From assembly GCA_946886805.1 (NCBI GenBank), contig CAMPJM010000002.1:1-34385 (forward strand): 34,385 nt of DNA, in the 5' to 3' direction. Below, piece by piece: positions 1 through 8,526 of this stretch. How positions within the stretch are numbered: position 1 is the first letter of the stretch; the number at the start of each line of letters is the position of its first letter. The notes under the pieces are model-generated. The model saw nothing but the letters and a program-made list of their open reading frames with translations, searched no databases and was not told the origin of the DNA. The position numbers were made by a program, and so were the translations under genes. The DNA comes from an uncultured Flammeovirgaceae bacterium (lineage in GTDB: Bacteria; Bacteroidota; Bacteroidia; Cytophagales; Cyclobacteriaceae).

Positions 1-63
1 GTTTTTTTTCTGCTTTTTTAGTTGTGCAACAGTCACGGACGCTCGCGCCAGAGGTCACACTAG

Positions 64-89
64 TAGCAAGGGAGCATGCTCCCTTGTCT
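64..89. repeat. 26-nt repeat containing a perfect 20-bp palindrome, copy 1
   Basis: The palindrome CAAGGGAGCATGCTCCCTTG lies at 67-86, 37 nt past the GH2 stop codon. The same 26 bases occur at 10731-10756. GACGCTC also precedes both copies. It could end the PUL 1 transcript as a hairpin, but no T-run directly follows it on the minus strand. Confidence 0.85.
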
Positions 90-122
90 AATCTGCAAAT
101 TGATGAAATCTTACATTTCAAT

Positions 123-1979
123 CTACCTCAATTCTGCCGTCTTTTTATATTCTGCTTTTTTTGATTCATAAAAATCTTTCAGCACATAAAAAGCCTTTTT
201 CTTCTCACCTGTTTCTGACAAGAGGCCTTTCCTGTTCCAAAAGTCCTGAAAATAAGGATGCTGCCTACGTGGAGATTTAAAATCCACCAATATCCATGGT
301 GTCATTCCTCTCAAAGCATCAATTTTTTGTAGCATTTCAAGTTGTTTGATATAAACAGCCTCCTGAAACTCTTCTGACCAGCGTGTTTGCGCATCGGCGT
401 GGTATCCCTTTAATGCACCGGCTCCAAATTCGGTGATCACTACAGGTTTATCGTACTTAATTTTAAAATTATATTTAGGTAAGTTCTGTGGTAACTCCCA
501 ATACCATCCACCATATTCGTTGAAACTTACCAGATCTATTTTCTCACCAAGAGGATCGTCAACAATAACATCTGTCCCCACTCTATGTACTTCCAATGCT
601 GCCGCAACCAGCCTCGTATCGTCCATAGAACGCGCATGCGCAGCCATGTTACCCATAAATTTATGTCTTGGCTCACTTAAAGGAGTTTCATTTCCAATAG
701 ACCACACAATTACACTAGCCCTGTTCTTATCCCTTTTCATCATAGCGGTAAGTTGTGCTTCTGCATTGTTGTAGGTTTCTTGATTTTCCCATGCAATTGT
801 CCAGTAAACTGGCACTTCTGCCCAAACCATCAAGCCCATTTCATCCGCCAATCGGATCATTTCTTCGTTGTGCGTGTAATGAGCCAGTCGTACAAAATTA
901 CAATTTAAGTCTTTGGCCCATTGAAGCATCATTCGCATGTCGCCACTTGATCTAAGCCTGCCGGGTATTAATGGATTCTCATCGTGCAAAGAAATCCCCC
1001 TCAGGAAAACCGATTGGTCATTTAACAAAATATCGGTGCCTTCTACTTCAATGGTTCTGAAACCTATTTTGTCCTTAACTTCATCTGACTGGCTGCTAAC
1101 AATTACCTCATATAATTTAGGGTTTTCAGGTGTCCAGTAAGTGACTTTTTTTACGGGAAAATTGAACATTGCTCTTCCTGAAGCATCGGGTTTTACAGTG
1201 TTTGTGATCTTTAGTTCAGGTATAGAAACCGTCACTTCCTGACCTATGGATTCTCCGCCTAACTGTACAAAACCTTCAATTTGATCCATATCCCCTTTGG
1301 CCAATTGTACTTTATAATCCGAAATATAGCTGGCAGGGAGTTCAATCAGAGAGACATCTCTCGTGATTCCGCCATAGTTCCACCAGTCGGTATTCACAGT
1401 AGGTACGGCGGTGGTCTTTCTCTTATTGTCTGCCTTTACCACTACAAAATTTTCACCTTCTACCAGCTTCTCCGTCACCTCAAACTGAAATGGCGAGAAA
1501 CCACCTTCATGCATTCCCAGTTTTTCACCATTCAGATAAACATGTGCTTCATAATTTACAGCGCCAAAGTGTATAAAATAGTGATTTCCTTCTTCCGGTG
1601 AAACATTAAATTTTTGTCTATACCATATAGTCCCTTCATAAAATTCCAGGTTTTCTTCTTGTGAGTTCCAGTCACCGGGTACATTTAAAGTAGGCGCTAA
1701 ATCAAAATCATACTCAATCAGTTCCGATTTATCTTTTTGTTCTCTGTCGTCATAAAAACCGCCTTTTCCTGACTCGGACTGGTCGAATGGTTCGTAGCGG
1801 TAGTCATAGTAGCCCATTTCATAGGGGTCTATGATATAGTTCCATCGACCGTTAAGGCTGAGTACCTCTCGCCCCTTAACGTTCTGGATAAGATTTGCTT
1901 CTTTTCCCTGTTGCGAATAAACAGAAAAGCTTGTTGACAAAAAGAAAAATAGCAGTAAATAACGGTAATCCATTTTCAT
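123..1979 (-). CDS. GH2 family glycoside hydrolase, beta-glucuronidase-like
   Basis: 618 aa. An N-terminal signal peptide (hydrophobic residues 8-21, ending near YSQQ) predicts export, probably to the periplasm. GH2 order is visible: jelly-roll sugar-binding domain about 35-215, Ig-like domain about 220-310, TIM barrel about 315-610. The acid/base is E431 in WSIGNE and the nucleophile is E517 in ITEFGA. N582-R583-K584, followed by GLL, sits where characterised beta-glucuronidases carry the NxK motif that contacts the substrate carboxylate, so a uronic acid substrate (glucuronide, possibly galacturonide) is favoured over galactose. It is the last gene of PUL 1, 65 bp after the T9SS enzyme, and probably removes terminal GlcA from imported oligomers. 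Family assignment is firm; the exact sugar is inferred from one motif. Confidence 0.87.
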   Translation of the reverse strand: MKMDYRYLLLFFFLSTSFSVYSQQGKEANLIQNVKGREVLSLNGRWNYIIDPYEMGYYDYRYEPFDQSESGKGGFYDDREQKDKSELIEYDFDLAPTLNVPGDWNSQEENLEFYEGTIWYRQKFNVSPEEGNHYFIHFGAVNYEAHVYLNGEKLGMHEGGFSPFQFEVTEKLVEGENFVVVKADNKRKTTAVPTVNTDWWNYGGITRDVSLIELPASYISDYKVQLAKGDMDQIEGFVQLGGESIGQEVTVSIPELKITNTVKPDASGRAMFNFPVKKVTYWTPENPKLYEVIVSSQSDEVKDKIGFRTIEVEGTDILLNDQSVFLRGISLHDENPLIPGRLRSSGDMRMMLQWAKDLNCNFVRLAHYTHNEEMIRLADEMGLMVWAEVPVYWTIAWENQETYNNAEAQLTAMMKRDKNRASVIVWSIGNETPLSEPRHKFMGNMAAHARSMDDTRLVAAALEVHRVGTDVIVDDPLGEKIDLVSFNEYGGWYWELPQNLPKYNFKIKYDKPVVITEFGAGALKGYHADAQTRWSEEFQEAVYIKQLEMLQKIDALRGMTPWILVDFKSPRRQHPYFQDFWNRKGLLSETGEKKKAFYVLKDFYESKKAEYKKTAELR

Positions 1980-2044
1980 TAGTTTGTAATTGTTTTATTG
2001 TTCTATTAAATTTAATATTTGAGGTAAACACCTTTATTTAAAAT

Positions 2045-4201
2045 TTACCTTACTATTAGCTTGGTAATATGACTACCAATCTTTACGATGTAAATACCTT
2101 TTTTAAAATTCTCATCTACTTGAATGGTCGTGGTGCCGGAGTCATTCCCTGTTTCCGAATATATCAGATTTCCATTGCTATTGTAAACCCGGATTATTTT
2201 GGAAGCCAATTTTGCCGAATACCTTAATTCTAACTTCTCACTTTGTGTAACAGGGGTAGGAAAAGCCTTTATTCCAAATTGCTCCTCTTCGCTTAAATCG
2301 GTTATATTGAATCCCCCAACAGTACTTTCATTTTGCTGGGCAAATGCTTCACTACGTGGTATAAGACTCCATTTGTAAGAACTGTAGTTTCGATTTAAGA
2401 TATTCTGTACTATAGGTGCTTCGTCTGCCGTACTTCCGTTAGAAGGTCGCATGTATAAGCCTGAATTTCTATTTCTTATCCAATACTCGCCATTGCCGGC
2501 AGGTTCTAGTTTCCATTGCGCAGAAGGCAAGTCCCTGTTTGTAGTATTGTTTATAATTTGCTCTATCCCGGCATTTTCATCCATGGAATAATTGATAGGC
2601 CTTATCAATCGGTTTGTCCACTTGTTTATTATATTATGGTATCCGTCTTCGCTGATTATAAAACTCCACTCATAAGAACTAAAAGTTGGAGTCGATGCAG
2701 ATGCATCCTGAACAATAGGCTGCATGTCGCTCCCTCCAATAGGCCTAAAATAGTGGTCTGAATAAGCATTTATGATATGAAAATAGCTGCCATTGAACGG
2801 GTCGTTAAGGATATATTCTACAGGGCTATCATCTCCATCCGCATAAACAAATTTTCTAAGCTTTTCTCCCGAGGGTGAAATAGTGTAAACAATTGTAGAT
2901 TTTGGGGCTATTGTGCCTGACATTTCGGCTGCAACAGAAGGGTTTGATCCAACTGAGCCATCAAATCGAATTTTTACATCAGCACTGCTGCTGGAATAAG
3001 TATTGTTAAGTGTGGCCCTGTAAGAATAGAAATTATTGTCAGTAGTATTCATGATCATTACGGTATAGCCGTCCTCATCTTTCATACCCAATGTCACAAT
3101 GCTATTGTATGCGCCATTCTGTTGAGAACTCATGTAGTTGCCACGAGCGTTGCTGCTTAGTAAGTTAAGGTGGTGCATCGTTGACCGTCTGGAACCGTCC
3201 GCATTGTAAAATGAAAAATCAGCTTCATTAGGGTTTTCACTTCCGCCAGACTCAAATATGCTCCAAGGTGTCACAAATGCGCCAGCATAAGCCATGGTTT
3301 TTTTCAACATCAATGAAAAAAACTGACCTGCTTTAAATTCCCAGGGTTTTACTGGAGATGATGCTCTCCTCTTCGTATTGGTTTCAGTTACTGCAAAAAC
3401 CAAAGGGGAAGACGACCTACCATTGTTTGCCTGATCAATTAAACTTTTTAGGTCAGCAAAACGGCTGTTCATGATCGACTCAGTGTGATAATCATAAAAA
3501 TTAAAAGCAAAAATATCCAGTATAGGCACCCCATTGTAAGTATCTGTTCCTATGTCCAGAATGAAGTCTTCATAATATGTATTCATCGGATTGTCACCAG
3601 TGGAAGCTAAGTCTCCATAAAACAAGGCAAAGCTGGGACCTACTATTATGCTGTTTGGTGCAATTTCCCTTAGCTTAGTGGCAATGCTTCTAAACTGGCC
3701 TCTAAACCAAGTATAATGCCTGCCATCTACTTGGTACAAGCCCTGAAACCAGTCCATTCCGTGGGCAGCAAAATCGGTGGGATCAGGCTCATTACCTATT
3801 GCCCAATATTTTATATTGAGTCCTTTTGTTCCATTAAAATAATTGTACCATTCTACTACTTCCATAGTGGTAAGATCAATTGGAAGCTGCACCAAAGGCT
3901 CACCGCCAATCGCCTGGATATTTTCAATGGCGTTTACATACCAATCTTTATCGCCGGGCTGGTCTTTTTCTGTATTGGGAAATTTACCTCCGATCCTGTA
4001 CAGCCCTAATTTGGCACTGGCCAAATCTCTTTCAAAGTCCGGAAAACTCTCATAAAACCCATTCTCATCTTCATAGTATAGCCAGTAGTTCATTCCAAAA
4101 AATATATTCTTGTCAATACTTTGGGCTTTTGATTGGAGGAAACTCCCCAATACGAAAATGGTCAATATTAAAAAGTGTGGGATGTGTAATAGCTTTCTCA
4201 T
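2045..4201 (-). CDS. T9SS-secreted clan GH-A glycoside hydrolase with ricin-like beta-trefoil domain
   Basis: 718 aa. Signal peptide 1-26 (cut after SKAQ). A TIM-barrel catalytic domain spans about 30-350, with a candidate acid/base E138 in WAIGNEPD at the end of a beta strand and a candidate nucleophile E273 in FAVTETN. A beta-sandwich follows at about 365-445. Three internal repeats with an RP core (RPIGG near 486, RPINYS near 534, RPSNGS near 585) form a ricin-like carbohydrate-binding beta-trefoil at 472-617. The C-terminus (about 642-718), with FPTPV, an RVYNSNG strand and a final KLIVR, is a type A T9SS sorting domain, so the protein should be exported to the surface or medium. It is the only such protein in the window. 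I cannot assign the GH family; GH44-, GH39- and GH86-like are possible. It lies 30 bp downstream of the agarase-like gene in the same operon. Confidence 0.75.
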   Translation of the reverse strand: MRKLLHIPHFLILTIFVLGSFLQSKAQSIDKNIFFGMNYWLYYEDENGFYESFPDFERDLASAKLGLYRIGGKFPNTEKDQPGDKDWYVNAIENIQAIGGEPLVQLPIDLTTMEVVEWYNYFNGTKGLNIKYWAIGNEPDPTDFAAHGMDWFQGLYQVDGRHYTWFRGQFRSIATKLREIAPNSIIVGPSFALFYGDLASTGDNPMNTYYEDFILDIGTDTYNGVPILDIFAFNFYDYHTESIMNSRFADLKSLIDQANNGRSSSPLVFAVTETNTKRRASSPVKPWEFKAGQFFSLMLKKTMAYAGAFVTPWSIFESGGSENPNEADFSFYNADGSRRSTMHHLNLLSSNARGNYMSSQQNGAYNSIVTLGMKDEDGYTVMIMNTTDNNFYSYRATLNNTYSSSSADVKIRFDGSVGSNPSVAAEMSGTIAPKSTIVYTISPSGEKLRKFVYADGDDSPVEYILNDPFNGSYFHIINAYSDHYFRPIGGSDMQPIVQDASASTPTFSSYEWSFIISEDGYHNIINKWTNRLIRPINYSMDENAGIEQIINNTTNRDLPSAQWKLEPAGNGEYWIRNRNSGLYMRPSNGSTADEAPIVQNILNRNYSSYKWSLIPRSEAFAQQNESTVGGFNITDLSEEEQFGIKAFPTPVTQSEKLELRYSAKLASKIIRVYNSNGNLIYSETGNDSGTTTIQVDENFKKGIYIVKIGSHITKLIVR

Positions 4202-4231
4202 AATAATCGGGGTTTAGCATTATGTTAGCAA

Positions 4232-5647
4232 TTATTTTTTATCTATATAATTAATGAGGTTATACACATTGTGATTTAATTCTCCCATTGATTCAATCAA
4301 TGGCTTATATTGGTTGAATTCACTATCTACTATTCCTTTGTTAGAATCGCGGTTAGAAGGATCAGTTTTTAAATTCTGAGGGTCATTATCCTGATAGGTG
4401 AACCAATGCCAACCAACACAGGCTTTACTTTGCAATAGCGCTATTACAAAATTTTGGTAAAAATGACCTCTGTCTTTTTGAGTGGGAACATTCCATCCCG
4501 CACCGGTTTTGTTTGGCAAACCAGAATCTTCTCCTTTGGTATACCACTCTGTAATTAGAAATGGCTTTCCAGACCATTCGGCCCAGTTCTTCATGATCTG
4601 CTGGTCAGGCTCCCACTTTCGATAATGATTGATTGATATAATATCGATGTATTTGCCTGCGACTTCAAATATGGCGGGGTTTTGCAATTCCTCCTTTTCC
4701 TGATTGAAACGACACCCCAGATATAAGTGGTTAGGATCATATTTTCTTATGGCAGCACTTACCTTGCTAATATAAGTCTCAAAATAAAAGGCGGTAAAGG
4801 CCAAACGATCTTCATCCGTGATATCATCAACAGAAGCTTCTTTGCCTTTTCTTTCATCCAACCATGATTTCGCTGCCAAATATCCCGGCTCGTCTTTGGC
4901 CAGGTATTTTAGATGTCTATCCAGGGCATCGTTTTTCCAGGGCAGTTCATTGTCGGTATAGTAGCCAAGCAGATATTTATCATTGGCATATTTAGCAATT
5001 GATTTGATTGAGTTTTCAACATATTTGTCAAATTTAGGATCAAAAACCATGGCCAGGTCAAAACGGTAACCCTGCCATCCCTCCGTCATGTACTCTCCGC
5101 CGTATGCTTTTTTATGGTCTGATTTATAATCACCCATAGGATTTATAATAATGGTATATACCAAGGGCTTGCTCATTTTCCGTACTTGAGCTACGTCTGA
5201 CCATGCTCCCAAGCCATTAAAACCATTAGAACGAAGCATTTCAGTTTCTTTTTTAGCCCATTTTTCGGGGGAGCCATATTTTTCTTTCATGGCTGCTTGC
5301 TGCCTTTCCGAGCCTCCTATTCTAAAAACTGCCACTCCCTTGTGAATGAAAGGATTGCCTACAGGATCAATGATCCACCAGCGATCATTCTTTTTTTCAG
5401 TTCTAAAAAAACCCGATGCTTCAAAGTCTCCGGTTTTCCATCCTCCAAACCTATCTAATTCCGGTTCCTTTCCTTTCACAAATCCAGGAAGCTTATCAAG
5501 GGTTTTGGCTTCATAAGAATTCCAGACTGTATCATCAGCATTTTTCCTTGCTTCTACAATATACCAGTCAGTTGTACCTTGGGCTGATAACGTAAGGCCC
5601 CAGAGTACAAAAGCTACAACAGAAAAAAGTTTTTCTTTTATTTTCAT
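4232..5647 (-). CDS. Clan GH-A glycoside hydrolase, GH50/agarase-like
   Basis: 471 aa. Signal peptide 1-23 (cut after LSAQ), no lipobox, no T9SS tail, so probably periplasmic. The segment RWWIIDPVGNPFIHKGV (89-105) resembles the lead-in of agarase-like enzymes of clan GH-A. LLGYYTDNELPW (226-237) supplies the likely acid/base E234, and FLITEWY (363-369) the likely nucleophile E367. ISINHY (338-342) and WHWFTYQD near the C-terminus fit barrel strands 6 and 8. An agar substrate is not implied, since nothing else here is agar-specific; such enzymes act on varied beta-linked glycans. It sits 30 bp upstream of the T9SS enzyme, and 206 bp with a strong hairpin separate it from the CBM6 lipoprotein gene upstream. 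Hydrolase call good, family uncertain. Confidence 0.7.
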   Translation of the reverse strand: MKIKEKLFSVVAFVLWGLTLSAQGTTDWYIVEARKNADDTVWNSYEAKTLDKLPGFVKGKEPELDRFGGWKTGDFEASGFFRTEKKNDRWWIIDPVGNPFIHKGVAVFRIGGSERQQAAMKEKYGSPEKWAKKETEMLRSNGFNGLGAWSDVAQVRKMSKPLVYTIIINPMGDYKSDHKKAYGGEYMTEGWQGYRFDLAMVFDPKFDKYVENSIKSIAKYANDKYLLGYYTDNELPWKNDALDRHLKYLAKDEPGYLAAKSWLDERKGKEASVDDITDEDRLAFTAFYFETYISKVSAAIRKYDPNHLYLGCRFNQEKEELQNPAIFEVAGKYIDIISINHYRKWEPDQQIMKNWAEWSGKPFLITEWYTKGEDSGLPNKTGAGWNVPTQKDRGHFYQNFVIALLQSKACVGWHWFTYQDNDPQNLKTDPSNRDSNKGIVDSEFNQYKPLIESMGELNHNVYNLINYIDKK

Positions 5648-5800
5648 TTAACGACGTGTTTAGCTTAACATTTCCAATTTAAAAAATCGGTCAATGCTGA
5701 TGATATTTTTAATCTTTCAAAAAAGACTCGGTAAGCATGTGCATTGGCGTGGTGTTCTGACACAGAATCGGCATTTTGCTTTAAGCAATTAAGCATTTGA

Positions 5801-5841
5801 TATATCTCCATGATAATCCTCTAGATTATCATGGAGATATA
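5801..5841. repeat. Perfect 18-bp inverted repeat with 5-nt loop (intra-operon hairpin)
   Basis: Positions 5801-5818 pair exactly with 5824-5841 around the loop CTCTA. It lies 13 nt past the end of the CBM6 lipoprotein gene and about 150 nt before the agarase-like gene. No T-run follows on the minus strand, so a standard intrinsic terminator is unlikely. An mRNA processing or 3'-end stabilising hairpin inside the operon is a reasonable reading. Confidence 0.7.
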
Positions 5842-5853
5842 AGGCCATTACAC

Positions 5854-7251
5854 CTATTCTTTGGTTAGGTAAATATTGTCGACATACCAATCCCAGTCCT
5901 CATCAGCAGCTACTGAAGATGCAGCACTTCTCAATACAAAAAGCTCCGTAATAGCAGCAAAATCAGGTGATGAGCCATCATCGGTTTTAAAATCAGCCAT
6001 CGGTATTTTCAATGATTGCCATGTGCCATCCCTGTTAAAGCCATAAGTCTTTGTGGCATCATCCAGTTGCACATAGCCGTTCATTCCACCCCCTTGAAGG
6101 CGGATGTTCATTATTCCCGAAGAAGTTGTTTTTAAAGTAACATGGTAGTACCCATTCGCATATTCTGAAATATCAGCAGGACTTTCTGATGGTTGTATTG
6201 ATCCCATAACGCCCCATGTATCTATTTTGTCGAATTTAAATTCGAGCGCCTCAGTGCCTTCAAAAGCTTCTGCTACAGTGTTGATGGTATATGCGTTATT
6301 TATTTGAGTAACTACTTCAAGCGATCCTGACACAGCTCCCTCACGGTAGATACCAAATTTTTCCACTTCTTCCGCTGGTTCCACTTCATCTGAGGTGATT
6401 TCCACCTTGTCGATATTTACACCACCTCCGGTATAAAGAAATCTTAACACATGCTCTCCTGCTGTTAAATTGATTCCTTCTACAACCAAGCTGGTGTAAT
6501 TCGCCCATCCGCCTGTATTGGCAAAATCTCCTGTTTCACCTAAATCAGTAAAAATATCACCATCCCCTATTTGGATCTTGATAGAAGTTCCACCATCACC
6601 ACTGCCCGAGGCCAGCGTAAAATCAAAATCATAAGTGGCATCTTCCTGAACAACCACTGTATACTCCATCCACTCATCAACACTTGAATAACCAACATTT
6701 ACCCTTGCATCACCCACCTCTATGTCAATGCCATCATCTTCTCTGTAGCTTTCACTCCCGCCATTGTCAATAGCTAAGTTTTCCGGTTCGGTATCATGAA
6801 AGGCTGCTCCTTCGCCGCCCAGATCATAGTTCTCAAACTCGATCACACCTGGTAGTGCCAAAGGTGAACCGCCATATGGTTCCTGCGTTATCTCCGGTCC
6901 TTCCACCGTTATATTGAAGTCGAGCGTCTCGGTAGTGTTATCGATATATGTAATGTTAAGTGTAGCGGTGTAAGTACCACCATTCGGATAAACGGCTGTA
7001 ATAACAGAATCGGAAGATGTCTCCGGATCTGCTCCCGGGAACAGCCATTCTCTAGCAGAAACTTTGGTAGATAAATCCGTGAAAGTAACGCTCTCATTAT
7101 AAATAATACTTGAGTCCGATACTGTGGCACCAATTTCACCCGGTTCAAAGGATATTACTGTCATCTCCGCATCTTCTTCACAGGCGATAAAAAAAGCCAT
7201 GCTAAATACTATAGCCAATTTGGCTATCATTGATTTGTCGAATTTATTCAT
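5854..7251 (-). CDS. Surface lipoprotein with PKD, CBM6 and a C-terminal beta-sandwich domain (glycan binding)
   Basis: 465 aa. Lipobox FFIAC with Cys24, followed by EEDAE, an acidic surface-export signal typical of Bacteroidota. A PKD-like domain lies at about 35-117 (TFTDLST, YPNGGTYTATLNI). A CBM6 domain lies at about 130-288: it starts GVIEFENYD, has DEWMEYTV, and ends GVNIDKVEI. A third beta-sandwich (about 295-465) contains WGVMGSIQP, WQSLKIPM and DWYVDNIYL and resembles carbohydrate-binding jelly rolls found with laminarinases. No catalytic domain is seen, so this is probably the surface glycan-binding protein (SusE/F-like role) of PUL 1. It is 48 bp downstream of the GH10 gene in the same operon. 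Domain calls are from motif reading. Confidence 0.75.
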   Translation of the reverse strand: MNKFDKSMIAKLAIVFSMAFFIACEEDAEMTVISFEPGEIGATVSDSSIIYNESVTFTDLSTKVSAREWLFPGADPETSSDSVITAVYPNGGTYTATLNITYIDNTTETLDFNITVEGPEITQEPYGGSPLALPGVIEFENYDLGGEGAAFHDTEPENLAIDNGGSESYREDDGIDIEVGDARVNVGYSSVDEWMEYTVVVQEDATYDFDFTLASGSGDGGTSIKIQIGDGDIFTDLGETGDFANTGGWANYTSLVVEGINLTAGEHVLRFLYTGGGVNIDKVEITSDEVEPAEEVEKFGIYREGAVSGSLEVVTQINNAYTINTVAEAFEGTEALEFKFDKIDTWGVMGSIQPSESPADISEYANGYYHVTLKTTSSGIMNIRLQGGGMNGYVQLDDATKTYGFNRDGTWQSLKIPMADFKTDDGSSPDFAAITELFVLRSAASSVAADEDWDWYVDNIYLTKE

Positions 7252-7299
7252 AGTTTTAATTTTTAGGGTTAAAAGATATTATAAAGTGCAATTTCAGGT

Positions 7300-8397
7300 T
7301 CATTCCAGCCCATTCAAAAACCCGTAATAGGTTTCTTTCTTCTCATAATTTTCATCAAAAAGCAAAGGGTATTCTTTTGGATGCCACCAACCTGTCAACC
7401 AGGTTTCTCGATCGGTTAGGCCCCAGGTTGTAATTCCGAATTTTTGGTCTTGCGGTATTGCTTCATAAGCTTCCACAATAGCTTGGTAAGCCTCGGCATG
7501 AGCCTCTTGTTCCGATTGAGAATAGACATAACTGTCTGACTTATCCACGTTTGTCCTGATGTCCAATTCGGACATATGGATGAGCAAGCCTGTACTTGCC
7601 ATATCCGCCAACCCATTTTTGATAGTGTTACGGTCTGTAGAAACCATATAATGAAACTGGTCGCCCAAGCCATCGATGGGATAACCCTCTTCTTTAAATC
7701 TTTCCGCCATTTGCTTCATGGCATACCTTTTTCCTGAAGCCAATACGACACTATAATCGTTATAAAAAAGCTTTGCATCGGCATCTGCGTCTCTGGCATA
7801 CTGGAAACATCTTCCATAAAATGCGATGGGATCATCAAAAGTTTTATAAACCGGGCAACCCTCTATTCTAAGGGAACCGTTGTCGTTAAAAATCTCATTG
7901 GCCACGTCCCAACTTATAATATCGTCTTTGTACCTTGCCACTACCGTCTCGATATAAGTTTTTACTTTAGTTTCGAAAGTGGCAGAATCATAATTGGCAT
8001 TTTTAAACCAATCGGGATATGACCTATACCAAACGAGTGCATGACCATGAACATCCAGGTCGTTTTCTTTTGCAAACGCTACCAAAGCATCCGCTTTGCT
8101 CCAATTATAACTGTTCTCCCCCGTCCATATATTCGCCATCTTCATTTCATATTCTGCCGTTATTTGGCTGAAATGCGCTACAACAGTAGCTCTAAACTCA
8201 TCGTCATCTAATTGATCACTCTTTATAGCAGCGCCTATCCCAAAGTCAGCTTTTTCTTTTAGGGTCATTGATTCGTCAGGTTCATCAACTGGTTCTTCAA
8301 TTGGCTTCACAGGTACTACCTCTTTTTCGTCGTCCTCTTTACAGGCTATAAAAATCATAGCCAAACACATTGTAAGTACTAATTTTAGATATTTCAT
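7300..8397 (-). CDS. GH10 family glycoside hydrolase (xylanase-like), surface lipoprotein
   Basis: 365 aa. Lipobox IFIAC with Cys19, followed by KEDDEKE, predicts an outer-surface lipoprotein. An acidic linker (22-43) leads to a single GH10 barrel of normal size (about 45-365). The acid/base is E168 in WDVANE and the nucleophile is E277 in MSELDI. GHALVW (118-123), GLGDQFHY (243-250) and TTWGLTD near the end also match GH10. Two usual glycone-site residues differ: the Asn of the ENxMK motif is Y83 (AEYEMK, 81-86) and the His of LVWH is Y124. Retention of both catalytic Glu argues for an active enzyme, but the substrate may not be plain xylan. It sits between the GH9 and CBM6 lipoprotein genes in PUL 1. 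Confidence 0.88.
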   Translation of the reverse strand: MKYLKLVLTMCLAMIFIACKEDDEKEVVPVKPIEEPVDEPDESMTLKEKADFGIGAAIKSDQLDDDEFRATVVAHFSQITAEYEMKMANIWTGENSYNWSKADALVAFAKENDLDVHGHALVWYRSYPDWFKNANYDSATFETKVKTYIETVVARYKDDIISWDVANEIFNDNGSLRIEGCPVYKTFDDPIAFYGRCFQYARDADADAKLFYNDYSVVLASGKRYAMKQMAERFKEEGYPIDGLGDQFHYMVSTDRNTIKNGLADMASTGLLIHMSELDIRTNVDKSDSYVYSQSEQEAHAEAYQAIVEAYEAIPQDQKFGITTWGLTDRETWLTGWWHPKEYPLLFDENYEKKETYYGFLNGLE

Positions 8398-8526
8398 TTT
8401 CGTTTATTTAATAAATTCCACAAAATTGAGTTGGAAGATTGAAGTGGGAAGCACGAAATTTTTCTTCGTTATTCCCGCTGCCTGCTTCTTTTGCCTAATG
8501 CTTGCTGTTCCTTGCCGATTAATATA

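Noticed and set aside
4232..5647. Calling the agarase-like enzyme a true agarase and the locus agarolytic
   Set aside because: No sulfatase, GH16 agarase-type neighbour set, GH117 or anhydro-galactose genes are present; similarity is only at the clan/family-lead motif level.
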